From assembly GCA_964603125.1 (NCBI GenBank), contig CAZRUA010000094.1, forward strand, positions 1-14,000: 14,000 nt of DNA, in the 5' to 3' direction. The position numbers and the translations under genes are program-made. Every line of letters starts with the position of its first letter. The first letter of the stretch is position 1. Positions 1 through 6,623 of the stretch are shown one piece after another. Origin of the DNA: CAZRUA01 sp964603125 (GTDB taxonomy: Bacteria; Bacteroidota; Bacteroidia; B-17B0; Aurantibacillaceae). The notes below the pieces were generated by a model. That model saw only the letters and a list, made by a program, of their open reading frames with translations. It was not told the DNA's origin and did not search any database.

Positions 1-236
1 AAGAAAAAGTAGGTGTTGTTACTTCAAACAAAATGACTAAGTCAATTGTTGTTGAAGTTGAGCGTAAAGTAAAACACCCTAAGTACGGTAAGTTCGTTAA
101 CAAAACTTCTAAGTTTGTGGCGCATGACGAAAAAAATGAGTGTACTATTGGCGATACAGTTCGTATTTCTGAAACACGTCCGTTAAGCAAAACAAAATGC
201 TGGAGATTAGTAGAAGTAATCGAAAAAGCAAAATAA
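1..236 (+). CDS. rpsQ: 30S ribosomal protein uS17 (5' end outside window)
   Basis: Small-subunit protein S17, a primary 16S rRNA binder with an OB fold. The frame is open from base 3, before the ATG at 33, and reads EKVGVVTSNKMTKS. That matches the usual S17 start region, so the ATG at 33 is an internal Met and the true start lies left of the window. The visible part is 77 residues of a family usually about 85 long. Conserved features are KHPKYGK near the middle and the C-terminal GDTVRISETRPLSKTK, followed by the WRLVEVIEK tail. It is followed after 33 nt by rplN, as in almost all bacteria. Identification is firm; only the start is missing. Confidence 0.96.
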   Translation, partial: EKVGVVTSNKMTKSIVVEVERKVKHPKYGKFVNKTSKFVAHDEKNECTIGDTVRISETRPLSKTKCWRLVEVIEKAK

Positions 237-269
237 TTTTTTCTACACAAAATTAAAAGAATATAAAAA

Positions 270-638
270 ATGATTCAGAACGAAAGTAGATTAGCAGTTG
301 CAGATAACAGTGGAGCTAAAGAAGTTTTAGTTATCCGTGTGTTAGGTGGTACACGCAAGCGCTATGCAAGTATTGGAGATAAGGTTGTTGTAACCGTTAA
401 GCACGCTTTACCAAGCGGAAACGTAAAAAAAGGTTCAGTAAGTAAAGCTGTAATCGTACGTACTAGAAAAGAAATTCGTCGTCAAGATGGTTCATACATT
501 CGCTTTGATGATAACGCAGTAGTGTTATTAAACCAAGCTGATGAAATACGCGGAACACGTATTTTTGGGCCAGTAGCTCGTGAGTTACGCGATAAATCAT
601 ATATGAAAATTATTTCATTAGCACCAGAAGTGCTTTAA
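270..638 (+). CDS. rplN: 50S ribosomal protein uL14
   Basis: Large-subunit protein L14, which binds 23S rRNA at the subunit interface and contributes to intersubunit bridges. Its 122 residues are the standard length. It starts MIQNESRLAVADNSGAKE, containing the family's DNSGA motif, has RFDDNAVVLL in the centre, and ends RGTRIFGPVARELR then KIISLAPEVL, all hallmarks of L14. The start ATG follows an A-rich leader with no Shine-Dalgarno, typical of Bacteroidota. It sits between rpsQ and rplX with gaps of 33 and 18 nt. Nothing is odd about the gene. Confidence 0.98.
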   Translation: MIQNESRLAVADNSGAKEVLVIRVLGGTRKRYASIGDKVVVTVKHALPSGNVKKGSVSKAVIVRTRKEIRRQDGSYIRFDDNAVVLLNQADEIRGTRIFGPVARELRDKSYMKIISLAPEVL

Positions 639-656
639 TCAAAAGAGATATAAAAA

Positions 657-974
657 ATGTCGAAGTTAAAATTAAAAAAAGGAGACACCGTTAAGGTAAT
701 CGCTGGAGAAGCAAAAGGCTCTGAAGGGAAAATTGTATCAATTGATACAAAGAAAAATAGAGTTATTGTTGAGAACGTTAACATGGTTTCAAAACACAGC
801 AAACCTAGTGCTAAACACGCTAATGGTGGTATTATTGAACAAGAAGGTTCAATACACATTTCTAACTTAATGCTTGTAGTAGGTGGTAAGCCAACTCGCG
901 TAGGTAGAAAAGTTGATGAAGCATCAAAAAAAATAGTTCGTATTTCTAAAAAAACTAAAGAAGTTATAAAATAA
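657..974 (+). CDS. rplX: 50S ribosomal protein uL24
   Basis: Large-subunit assembly protein L24, an early 23S rRNA binder near the peptide exit tunnel. It is 105 residues, the usual length. The N-terminal KOW motif is visible in LKKGDTVKVIAGEAKGSEGK (residues 5-24), followed by NRVIVENVNMVSKHSKPS, another conserved stretch. The last base of its TAA stop is the first base of the rplE ATG (TAATG at 972-976). This one-base overlap suggests translational coupling of L24 and L5. In E. coli the S8 autoregulation site lies close to this junction; I see no obvious equivalent hairpin here. Confidence 0.97.
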   Translation: MSKLKLKKGDTVKVIAGEAKGSEGKIVSIDTKKNRVIVENVNMVSKHSKPSAKHANGGIIEQEGSIHISNLMLVVGGKPTRVGRKVDEASKKIVRISKKTKEVIK

Positions 975-1525
975 TGGCAACTTACTCACCACGATTAAAA
1001 GATAAATACAAGGCGGAAGTGGCGCCAGCGTTAATGAAAACGTTTGCTTACAAAAGTGTAATGCAAGTTCCAAAATTGGAAAAAATTTGTATCAACCAAG
1101 GTTTAGGTGATGCAGTAGCTGATAAGAAAATTATCGAAGGAGCTATTAAAGAAATGACAACAATTACTGGTCAAAAGGCAGTTGCTACATATTCTAAAAA
1201 AGATATCTCTAACTTTAAATTACGTAAAGGTGTTGCTATCGGAGTTCGTGTAACTTTGCGTGGAAATACAATGTATGAGTTTTTAGATCGATTAATTTCT
1301 GCATCTTTGCCTCGTATTCGTGATTTCAAAGGTATCAATAACAAAGGTTTTGATGGTATGGGAAATTACACTTTAGGTGTAACTGAGCAAATCATTTTCC
1401 CTGAGATTGATATTGATAAAGTGAGCAAAATTGCTGGTATGGATATTGCTTTTGTAACTTCTGCACCAACAGATAAAGAAGCACACGCATTATTAACAGA
1501 ATTTGGATTACCATTTAAAAAATAA
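974..1525 (+). CDS. rplE: 50S ribosomal protein uL5
   Basis: Large-subunit protein L5, part of the 5S rRNA-L5-L18 complex in the central protuberance. It is 183 residues, close to the standard 179-185. Conserved stretches are VPKLEKICINQGLGDAVADK, GQKAVATYSKKDISNFKLRKG, the loop RGNTMYEFLDRLI, LPRIRDFKGI, and NYTLGVTEQIIFPEIDIDKV near the C terminus. Its start overlaps the rplX stop by one base. L18, its 5S partner, is encoded four genes downstream. The 9-nt gap to rpsN has no Shine-Dalgarno. Confidence 0.98.
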   Translation: MATYSPRLKDKYKAEVAPALMKTFAYKSVMQVPKLEKICINQGLGDAVADKKIIEGAIKEMTTITGQKAVATYSKKDISNFKLRKGVAIGVRVTLRGNTMYEFLDRLISASLPRIRDFKGINNKGFDGMGNYTLGVTEQIIFPEIDIDKVSKIAGMDIAFVTSAPTDKEAHALLTEFGLPFKK

Positions 1526-1534
1526 AAGCAAGCG

Positions 1535-1804
1535 ATGGCAAAAGAATCAATGAAGGCTAGAGAAGCCAAAAGAGAAAAATTAATAGCAGTATATGCAGAA
1601 AAGAGAGCAGCTTTAAAAGCAGCAGGTGACTATACAGCTTTACAAAAATTACCAAAAAATTCAAGTAAAGTACGTTTACGTAACCGTTGCAAATTAACTG
1701 GTCGCCCACGTGGTTATATGCGTACATTTGGCATTAGCCGTGTAACTTTCCGCGAAATGGCATTATTCGGTATGATTCCGGGTGTAACAAAATCAAGCTG
1801 GTAG
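1535..1804 (+). CDS. rpsN: 30S ribosomal protein uS14, zinc-independent form
   Basis: Small-subunit head protein S14, near the decoding region. At 89 residues it belongs to the long form. The short form of about 61 residues binds zinc through two CxxC pairs; here only one Cys remains, in NRCKLTGRPRGY (about residues 51-62), so no zinc site is possible. The C-terminal part GISRVTFREMALFGMIPGV ending in SSW is the S14 signature. It is followed by an unusually long 73-nt gap with hairpin potential before rpsH. Confidence 0.97.
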   Translation: MAKESMKAREAKREKLIAVYAEKRAALKAAGDYTALQKLPKNSSKVRLRNRCKLTGRPRGYMRTFGISRVTFREMALFGMIPGVTKSSW

Positions 1805-1805
1805 T

Positions 1806-1859
1806 TTTCCCCCAGTTTAAAAAGGGAATTAATGTATAATTATCCTGCGTGCGGGATAA
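1806..1859 (+). promoter_or_regulatory. Structured rpsN-rpsH intergenic region, candidate RNA control element
   Basis: The 73-nt gap can form two hairpins. The first pairs TTCCC (from about 1807) with GGGAA (1824-1828). The second is stronger: TTATCCTG (1840-1847) with CGGGATAA (1852-1859) around the tetraloop CGTG, 8 pairs with one G-U. It ends 18 nt before the rpsH ATG at 1878. There is no T-tract behind it, so it is not an intrinsic terminator. S8, the next product, is the known autoregulator of the spc operon in E. coli, so a leader-type role is possible, but this is inference from position and pairing only. Confidence 0.35.
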
Positions 1860-1877
1860 AATATAAAAATAAAAACA

Positions 1878-2276
1878 ATGACAGATACAATTTCAGATTA
1901 CCTAACTCGCGTTAGAAATGCAATCAAAGCTCAACACAGAATTGTTGAGGTTCCAGCTTCAAACCTAAAAAAAGAAATCACTAAGATTCTTTTTGATAAA
2001 GGTTACATCTTAAACTACAAGTTTGATGTTAATGAGAAAAAACAAGGCACAATTAAAATTGCTTTGAAGTACCATCCAGTTACTAAATTATCAGCTATCC
2101 GTACTTTGGACAGAGTTTCTAGTCCAGGTTTACGTAAATACGCAGGCGCAGCTACTTTACCAAAAGTAATCAACGGCTTGGGTATTGCTATCATTTCTAC
2201 TTCTAAAGGAGTAATGACAGATAAAGAAGCTCGTAAGCTTAATGTTGGTGGTGAGGTTTTATGTTTTATTTCTTAA
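1878..2276 (+). CDS. rpsH: 30S ribosomal protein uS8
   Basis: Small-subunit protein S8, which binds the central domain of 16S rRNA (helix 21) and in E. coli represses the spc operon by binding its mRNA. It is 132 residues, the standard length. It begins MTDTISDYLTRVRNAIKA and ends with the conserved GGEVLCFIS; in between are SSPGLRKYA and INGLGIAIISTSKGVMTDKEAR, the RNA-binding signature region. The start follows AAATAAAAACA with no Shine-Dalgarno. It lies 19 nt before rplF, and the rplF Shine-Dalgarno sits just behind the rpsH stop. Confidence 0.98.
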   Translation: MTDTISDYLTRVRNAIKAQHRIVEVPASNLKKEITKILFDKGYILNYKFDVNEKKQGTIKIALKYHPVTKLSAIRTLDRVSSPGLRKYAGAATLPKVINGLGIAIISTSKGVMTDKEARKLNVGGEVLCFIS

Positions 2277-2282
2277 AAGATT

Positions 2283-2288
2283 AGGAGG
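2283..2288 (+). promoter_or_regulatory. Canonical Shine-Dalgarno AGGAGG of rplF
   Basis: AGGAGG lies 7 nt before the ATG at 2296. It decides the rplF start over the in-frame ATG at 2242, which is inside rpsH and would add 18 residues. It is the only full Shine-Dalgarno before any of the ribosomal-cluster genes with a visible start here; the other starts have A-rich leaders. Confidence 0.85.
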
Positions 2289-2295
2289 ATTTAGT

Positions 2296-2847
2296 ATGTC
2301 ACGTATAGGAAAAATGCCAATTGCATTACCAAAAGGAGTAGAGGTTAACGTTGCAGGAGCAAATGTTACCGTTAAAGGTCCTAAAGGTACATTAACACAA
2401 GTTATTGATACCGATATTAAAATTGAAAATAAAGATGGTAACATCGAAGTTTCTCGCCCAACAGATCAAAAGCGTCACCGTTCATTACACGGTTTATATC
2501 GCTCTTTAATCGCTAACATGATTAAAGGTGTATCTGAAGGTTACAAAACTGAGCAAGAGTTAGTAGGTGTGGGTTACCGTGCCGCTGCTAAAGGTCAGCA
2601 ATTAGAGTTAACTTTGGGTTATTCTCACAATATAGTATTTGAACTACCAGTTGAAGTTAAAGTATCAACAACAGCTGAAAAAGGTCAAAACCCTAAAGTT
2701 ATTCTTGAATCAATCGATAAACAATTAATTGGTCAAGTAGCAGCTAAAATTCGTTCTCTTCGTAAGCCTGAGCCATACAAAGGAAAAGGTATCAAATTTA
2801 CTGGTGAAGTATTACGTAAAAAAGCTGGTAAATCAGCAGGTAAATAA
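2296..2847 (+). CDS. rplF: 50S ribosomal protein uL6
   Basis: Large-subunit protein L6, which binds 23S rRNA near the sarcin-ricin loop and the factor-binding site. It is 183 residues from the start chosen here; MSRIGKMPIALPKGVEV is the conserved L6 N terminus and it has an AGGAGG 7 nt upstream. The longer frame from 2242 overlaps rpsH and adds a non-conserved 18-residue leader, so it is rejected. Two repeated L6 domains are visible: VKGPKGTL in the first, and GVGYRAAAKGQQLELTLGYSH leading into the second. The C-terminal signature is KPEPYKGKGIKFTGE followed by a basic tail. Confidence 0.98.
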   Translation: MSRIGKMPIALPKGVEVNVAGANVTVKGPKGTLTQVIDTDIKIENKDGNIEVSRPTDQKRHRSLHGLYRSLIANMIKGVSEGYKTEQELVGVGYRAAAKGQQLELTLGYSHNIVFELPVEVKVSTTAEKGQNPKVILESIDKQLIGQVAAKIRSLRKPEPYKGKGIKFTGEVLRKKAGKSAGK

Positions 2848-2901
2848 GATTAAAATTATTTATCTCATAATTAAAACAATTATTAAAATAAAGATATTAA
2901 A

Positions 2902-3258
2902 ATGGCACTTACAAAATTAGAAAGAAGAACAAGAATCAAGGCTCGTATCCGTAAAAAAATGGATATCGTAAATGGTTTACCTCGTTTAAGTGTTTTCCGT
3001 AGTAATGCAGGTATTTACGCTCAAATTATTGATGATTTGAATGGTAAAACATTAATGGCAACTGGAAGCAACGACAAAGCGATTAAGTCTCAAAAAGTAA
3101 ATAAAAGCGAATTATCTAAGTTAGTTGGAAAAGCAATCGCTGAAAAAGCTAAAGCTGCTGGAATTGAAGCTGTAGTTTTTGATAGAAATGGTTACCTTTA
3201 CCATGGCCGTGTTAAGGCTTTAGCTGAAGGAGCTCGTGAGGGAGGATTAAAATTCTAA
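2902..3258 (+). CDS. rplR: 50S ribosomal protein uL18
   Basis: Large-subunit protein L18, which delivers and anchors 5S rRNA together with L5. It is 118 residues, the standard length. The basic N terminus (residues 1-20, RRTRIKARIRKK) precedes LPRLSVFRSNAGIYAQIIDD, the conserved 5S-binding region. The C terminus reads FDRNGYLYHGRVKALAEGAREGGLKF, the family's most conserved block. It starts 54 nt after rplF, a gap that is almost pure A/T with no convincing signal, and precedes rpsE by 28 nt. Confidence 0.98.
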   Translation: MALTKLERRTRIKARIRKKMDIVNGLPRLSVFRSNAGIYAQIIDDLNGKTLMATGSNDKAIKSQKVNKSELSKLVGKAIAEKAKAAGIEAVVFDRNGYLYHGRVKALAEGAREGGLKF

Positions 3259-3286
3259 ATCTTTAATAAATTTAAGATATAAAAAA

Positions 3287-3805
3287 ATGTCAAAAGAAAC
3301 AGTAAAAAGAGTAAAATCAAGCGATATCGAACTAAAAGATAAATTAGTATCAATTCAACGTGTAACTAAAGTAACAAAAGGTGGTCGTCACTTCAGTTTC
3401 TCAGCAATCGTTGTTGTTGGAAATGAAAAAGGTGTTGTTGGTTACGGTTTAGGTAAAGCAAACGAGGTTACTGATGCAATTTCAAAAGGAATTGATGATG
3501 CAAAGAAAAACTTAGTGAAAGTTTCAGTTTTAAAAGGAACTGTTCCTCACTCACAAGAAGGTAAATTTGGTGGTTCATTAGTTTTCTTAAAACCAGCAGC
3601 ACACGGTACAGGTGTAATTGCAGGTGGTGCGATGCGTGCCGTATTAGAGAGCGTTGGTGTAACTGACGTATTAGCTAAGTCAAAAGGTTCTTCAAATCCA
3701 CACAACGTGGTTAAAGCAACTTTAGATGCATTAACTAAAATGCGTGACCCAATTACAGTTGCGCAACAACGTGGAATTACATTAGATAGAGTGTTTAACG
3801 GATAA
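3287..3805 (+). CDS. rpsE: 30S ribosomal protein uS5
   Basis: Small-subunit protein S5, at the mRNA entry side; in other bacteria its mutations affect decoding accuracy and spectinomycin sensitivity. It is 172 residues. The N-terminal double-stranded-RNA-binding-like domain contains RVTKVTKGGRHFSFSAIVVV and GNEKGVVGYGLGKANEV (roughly residues 25-65). The C-terminal domain contains VFLKPAAHGTGVIAGGAMRAV and ends in the usual short tail. The 11-nt gap to rpmD has no Shine-Dalgarno. Nothing is unusual. Confidence 0.98.
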   Translation: MSKETVKRVKSSDIELKDKLVSIQRVTKVTKGGRHFSFSAIVVVGNEKGVVGYGLGKANEVTDAISKGIDDAKKNLVKVSVLKGTVPHSQEGKFGGSLVFLKPAAHGTGVIAGGAMRAVLESVGVTDVLAKSKGSSNPHNVVKATLDALTKMRDPITVAQQRGITLDRVFNG

Positions 3806-3816
3806 TACAAAACAAA

Positions 3817-3993
3817 ATGAGCAAAGTAAAAATCACTTTATACAAAAGTTTATCAGGACGTCCTGCTACTCAAAGAAGAACGGTTGAAGCTTTAGGTTTA
3901 TCTAAAACTAACCAAACAATTGAAAAAGAACTTACACCACAGATTTCAGGAATGATTAAAGCTGTTGGTCACTTAGTTAGAGTTGAAAAATAA
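3817..3993 (+). CDS. rpmD: 50S ribosomal protein uL30
   Basis: Large-subunit protein L30, a small 23S rRNA binder. It is a 58-residue gene that fills the otherwise empty space between rpsE and rplO: MSKVKITLYKSLSGRPATQ, then RRTVEALGLSKTNQTIE, ending IKAVGHLVRVEK. The K(I/V)TL start, the R-TVEALGL core and the HLVRVEK end are L30 hallmarks, and the length is standard. The position rpsE-rpmD-rplO is the canonical one. The start ATG follows ACAAAACAAA with no Shine-Dalgarno. Confidence 0.97.
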   Translation: MSKVKITLYKSLSGRPATQRRTVEALGLSKTNQTIEKELTPQISGMIKAVGHLVRVEK

Positions 3994-4011
3994 TATTATA
4001 GAAAAGTTAAT

Positions 4012-4458
4012 ATGGAATTAAATAATTTAAAACCTGCAAAAGGTTCAGTAAGAAATAACTACCGTCGTGGTCGTGGACAAGGTTCAGGTGGTGGCGGAAC
4101 TGCTACACGCGGTCACAAAGGTGCTCAATCACGTTCTGGTTACTCTCGTAAAAAAGGTTTCGAAGGTGGTCAAATGCCATTACAACGTCGTGTACCTAAG
4201 TTTGGTTTCAAAAACGTTAACCGTGTTGAATATCACGGAGTAAACCTTGATTCTATCCAAAAATTGGTTGATTTAATCAAAGTAACAGATATTACACCAG
4301 AAGTTTTAATTAACAATGGTTTAGCATCTAAAAATGATAATATCAAAATTTTAGGTCGTGGTGAATTAAAAACTAAAGTTAATGTATCAGCTCACGGTTT
4401 TACAGCTACTGCAAAAGCAGCAATTGAGGCTCAAGGTGGTTCAGTAAGCGAATTATAA
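4012..4458 (+). CDS. rplO: 50S ribosomal protein uL15
   Basis: Large-subunit protein L15, a late assembly protein that reaches deep into 23S rRNA with its N-terminal arm. It is 148 residues, the usual length. The glycine- and arginine-rich N terminus RRGRGQGSGGGGTATRGHKG (residues 19-38) and the following GFEGGQMPLQRRVPKFGF are the L15 signature. The C-terminal globular part ends in KAAIEAQGGSVSEL. The secY start is only 4 nt behind its stop, suggesting translational coupling. Confidence 0.98.
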   Translation: MELNNLKPAKGSVRNNYRRGRGQGSGGGGTATRGHKGAQSRSGYSRKKGFEGGQMPLQRRVPKFGFKNVNRVEYHGVNLDSIQKLVDLIKVTDITPEVLINNGLASKNDNIKILGRGELKTKVNVSAHGFTATAKAAIEAQGGSVSEL

Positions 4459-4462
4459 TTTT

Positions 4463-5806
4463 ATGAAAAAATTTATTCAAACATTACAAAACATCTGGAA
4501 GATAGAGGAGCTTAAGAAGCGAATCATGTTAACCCTTGGGTTAATCTTGATTTTCCGCTTAGGAACCTACGTTATTCTTCCTGGTGTTAATTCACAAATC
4601 TTGGAAGAGGCTCATAAAGCGAGCAACCAAGAAGGTATCATGAAGTTGATTAACATCTTCTCGGGTGGTGCTTTCTCTAAGGCTTCTATATTTGGTTTAG
4701 GTATTATGCCTTACATTACATCGTCAATTATTATCCAATTATTGGGTATGGCGGTTCCTTTCTTTCAAAAATTACAAAAGGAAGGAGAAAGTGGTCGTAA
4801 GAAACTAAATCAGTACACTCGTTTCCTAACAGTGTTTGTAACTGCAGTTCAAGCTCCAGGTTTATTAGCTACACAAATTAGAAATGTACCGGGTGCTATT
4901 GTAAATGATGGTACAATGTGGATGGTTCAGTCAATTGTAATCTTAATTGCTGGAACAATGTTTATTATGTGGTTAGGGGAGAAGATTACAGATCGTGGTA
5001 TTGGTAATGGTATTTCATTATTAATCATGGTTGGTATTATTGCTCGTTTCCCTTCAGCATTCTTATTCGAGGTAAACTCACGTTGGGCTCAATCATCAGG
5101 TGGTGGTTTAATCATGTTGTTACTAGAAATCGTTTTCTTATTAGCTGTAATTGTAGCTTGTATCTTGTTAGTTCAAGGAACTCGTAAAATTCCAGTAAAT
5201 TTTGCTAAGAAAATCGTTGGAAACAAGCAATATGGTGGAGTTCGTCAGTACATTCCATTAAAAGTAAATGCGGCTGGTGTAATGCCAATCATCTTTGCTC
5301 AAGCTATTATGTTTATTCCTGCAGCCATCATTAGCAGCACACAAACTAAGAGCGGTTTTTGGATGTCTTTCACTAATCACTTTGGTTTTGCTTATAACTT
5401 AGTGTTTGCAATCTTAATCATTTTATTTACTTATTTCTACACTGCTATTATGGTTAATCCTAACCAATTGGCAGATGATATGAAACGTAATGGTGGTTTT
5501 GTACCAGGTGTTAAGCCAGGTAAAGCAACAGCTGAGTTCTTAGATTCTGTATTATCTCGTATTACATTACCAGGTTCAATATTCTTAGCTATTGTTGCTA
5601 TTATGCCAGCAATTGCTAACTTAATGAAAATTAACAGTGAATTTGCTAACTTTTACGGTGGTACTTCATTATTAATCTTGGTGGGTGTTGTTTTAGATAC
5701 ATTACAACAAGTTGAGAGTTATTTATTAAATAAACGTTATGACGGATTGATGTCGAGCGGAAGAATCAAGGGAAGAACATCATCAATGCAAATGCAAAAC
5801 GCATAA
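4463..5806 (+). CDS. secY: Preprotein translocase channel subunit SecY
   Basis: Inner-membrane channel of the Sec system, which passes unfolded preproteins to the periplasm with SecE, SecG and the ATPase SecA. It is 447 residues with about ten hydrophobic segments. Visible family features: the first membrane helix with RLGTYVILPG (32-41), the plug region after FSGGAFSKASIFGLGIMPYI (66-85), the cytosolic LQKEGESGRKKLNQYTR (104-120), the invariant GIGNGISLLIM (179-189), and the cytosolic loop with PVNFAKK and QYIPLKVNAAGVMP. The C terminus ends in RIKGRTSSMQMQNA. It lies 4 nt after rplO and 6 nt before infA, so adk and map, which follow secY in many bacteria, are absent. The T9SS cargo and other secreted proteins in this window would first cross the membrane through this channel. 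Confidence 0.98.
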   Translation: MKKFIQTLQNIWKIEELKKRIMLTLGLILIFRLGTYVILPGVNSQILEEAHKASNQEGIMKLINIFSGGAFSKASIFGLGIMPYITSSIIIQLLGMAVPFFQKLQKEGESGRKKLNQYTRFLTVFVTAVQAPGLLATQIRNVPGAIVNDGTMWMVQSIVILIAGTMFIMWLGEKITDRGIGNGISLLIMVGIIARFPSAFLFEVNSRWAQSSGGGLIMLLLEIVFLLAVIVACILLVQGTRKIPVNFAKKIVGNKQYGGVRQYIPLKVNAAGVMPIIFAQAIMFIPAAIISSTQTKSGFWMSFTNHFGFAYNLVFAILIILFTYFYTAIMVNPNQLADDMKRNGGFVPGVKPGKATAEFLDSVLSRITLPGSIFLAIVAIMPAIANLMKINSEFANFYGGTSLLILVGVVLDTLQQVESYLLNKRYDGLMSSGRIKGRTSSMQMQNA

Positions 5807-5812
5807 TTATAA

Positions 5813-6031
5813 ATGGCAAAACAAGCATCTATAGAAATAGACGGAACAATTAGAGAAGCGTTAAGTAACGCAATGTTTCGTGTAGAATTAGAGAATGGTC
5901 ACGTAGTTGTGGCAACAATTTCTGGGAAAATGAGAATGAATTACATTAAAATTTTACCAGGAGACAAAGTTAGAGTAGAAATGAGCCCTTACGATTTATC
6001 AAGAGGACGAATATCATACAGATATAAATAA
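5813..6031 (+). CDS. infA: Translation initiation factor IF-1
   Basis: IF-1 occupies the ribosomal A site during initiation and helps IF-2 and IF-3 select the start codon. It is 72 residues, the standard length, and a single S1-like OB fold. The start MAKQASIEIDGTIREALSNA is followed by FRVELENGHVVVATISGKMR (roughly residues 22-41), NYIKILPGDKVRVEMSPYDL and the end RGRISYRYK. All are hallmark stretches. It is 6 nt behind secY and 16 nt before rpmJ. Confidence 0.98.
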   Translation: MAKQASIEIDGTIREALSNAMFRVELENGHVVVATISGKMRMNYIKILPGDKVRVEMSPYDLSRGRISYRYK

Positions 6032-6047
6032 GAAATAACCTAAACAA

Positions 6048-6164
6048 ATGAAAGTTAGAGCATCTATAAAAAAACGTAGCGTGGACTGTGTAATAGTTCG
6101 TCGCAAGGGGAAGTTGTACATTATCAACAAAAAGAATCCAAAATTTAAACAAAGACAAAAATAA
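6048..6164 (+). CDS. rpmJ: 50S ribosomal protein bL36, zinc-independent form
   Basis: Smallest large-subunit protein, 38 residues: MKVRASIKKRSVDCVIVR, then RKGKLYIINKKNPKFKQRQK. The MKVRASIKK start, the RRKGK turn and the KQRQ end identify L36. The zinc form uses three Cys and one His; here the first Cys is Ser (11), only Cys14 remains, the third Cys position is Asn and the His position is Phe, so zinc cannot be bound. The gene lies in its normal place between infA and rpsM. A promoter-like element follows 6 nt behind its stop. Confidence 0.97.
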   Translation: MKVRASIKKRSVDCVIVRRKGKLYIINKKNPKFKQRQK

Positions 6165-6170
6165 TTTTTG

Positions 6171-6178
6171 TATCTTTG
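6171..6178 (+). promoter_or_regulatory. Candidate internal promoter (-7 element TATCTTTG) before rpsM
   Basis: TATCTTTG matches the Bacteroidota -7 consensus TAnnTTTG exactly and is followed by CA, as often seen. It sits between rpmJ and rpsM, 27 nt before the rpsM ATG, which would leave a leader of about 20 nt. No TTTG or TTG -33 element is present at 19-21 nt upstream, so strength is uncertain. It would give the alpha-operon genes (rpsM to rplQ) their own start. Position and consensus are seen; activity is inferred. Confidence 0.55.
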
Positions 6179-6205
6179 CAAACTTTTTAAAAATTATCAA
6201 CAGAA

Positions 6206-6583
6206 ATGGCACGTATTGCAGGAATTGACTTACCAAAAAACAAACGCGGAGAAATAGGATTAACCTATATCTTTGGTATCGGACGTAGCATGTCAAAAAA
6301 GATTTTGACAGAAGCTAAAATTGACTTAAACAAGAAAGTTAATGAGTGGTCAGATGCTGAAGCAAATGCTATCCGTAAAATAATTAATGATACCATCCGT
6401 GTTGAAGGAGCTTTACGTTCTGAAACACAATTAAATATTAAACGTTTACAAGATATCGGTTCTTACCGTGGTATCCGTCACCGTTTAGGTTTACCAGTTC
6501 GTGGACAAACTACAAAAAACAATGCTCGTACACGTAAGGGTAAGAAGAAAACAGTTGCTAACAAGAAAAAAGTAACTAAATAA
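6206..6583 (+). CDS. rpsM: 30S ribosomal protein uS13
   Basis: Small-subunit head protein S13, which contacts the P-site tRNA and forms bridges to the large subunit. It is 125 residues. It starts MARIAGIDLPKNKRGEIGLT with the conserved FGIGRSMSKKIL after it, has a helical centre, and ends with the S13 signature YRGIRHRLGLPVRGQTTKNN followed by ARTRKGKKK and a lysine-rich tail that reaches into the decoding centre. It is the first gene of the alpha-operon part and has a possible promoter of its own just upstream. Confidence 0.98.
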   Translation: MARIAGIDLPKNKRGEIGLTYIFGIGRSMSKKILTEAKIDLNKKVNEWSDAEANAIRKIINDTIRVEGALRSETQLNIKRLQDIGSYRGIRHRLGLPVRGQTTKNNARTRKGKKKTVANKKKVTK

Positions 6584-6623
6584 TAAATAGCTTTTAAAAT
6601 TAGATAAGCATAAATTTAAGAAA

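Noticed and set aside
33..35. ATG at 33 as the rpsQ start
   Set aside because: The frame is open upstream to base 3 and encodes the conserved EKVGVVTSNK part of S17, so this Met is internal.
2242..2295. Upstream in-frame start for rplF adding 18 residues
   Set aside because: It lies inside rpsH, the added residues are not L6-like, and a strong Shine-Dalgarno stands before the ATG at 2296.
2848..2901. AT-only inverted repeat (ATAATT/AATTAT) in the rplF-rplR gap
   Set aside because: Six A-T pairs in a gap of almost pure A/T are expected by chance and give little stability.
5970..6296. 108-codon - strand open frame across rpmJ and the rpsM start
   Set aside because: It is antisense to infA, rpmJ and rpsM, all firmly identified, and shows only Phe/Leu-rich shadow sequence.
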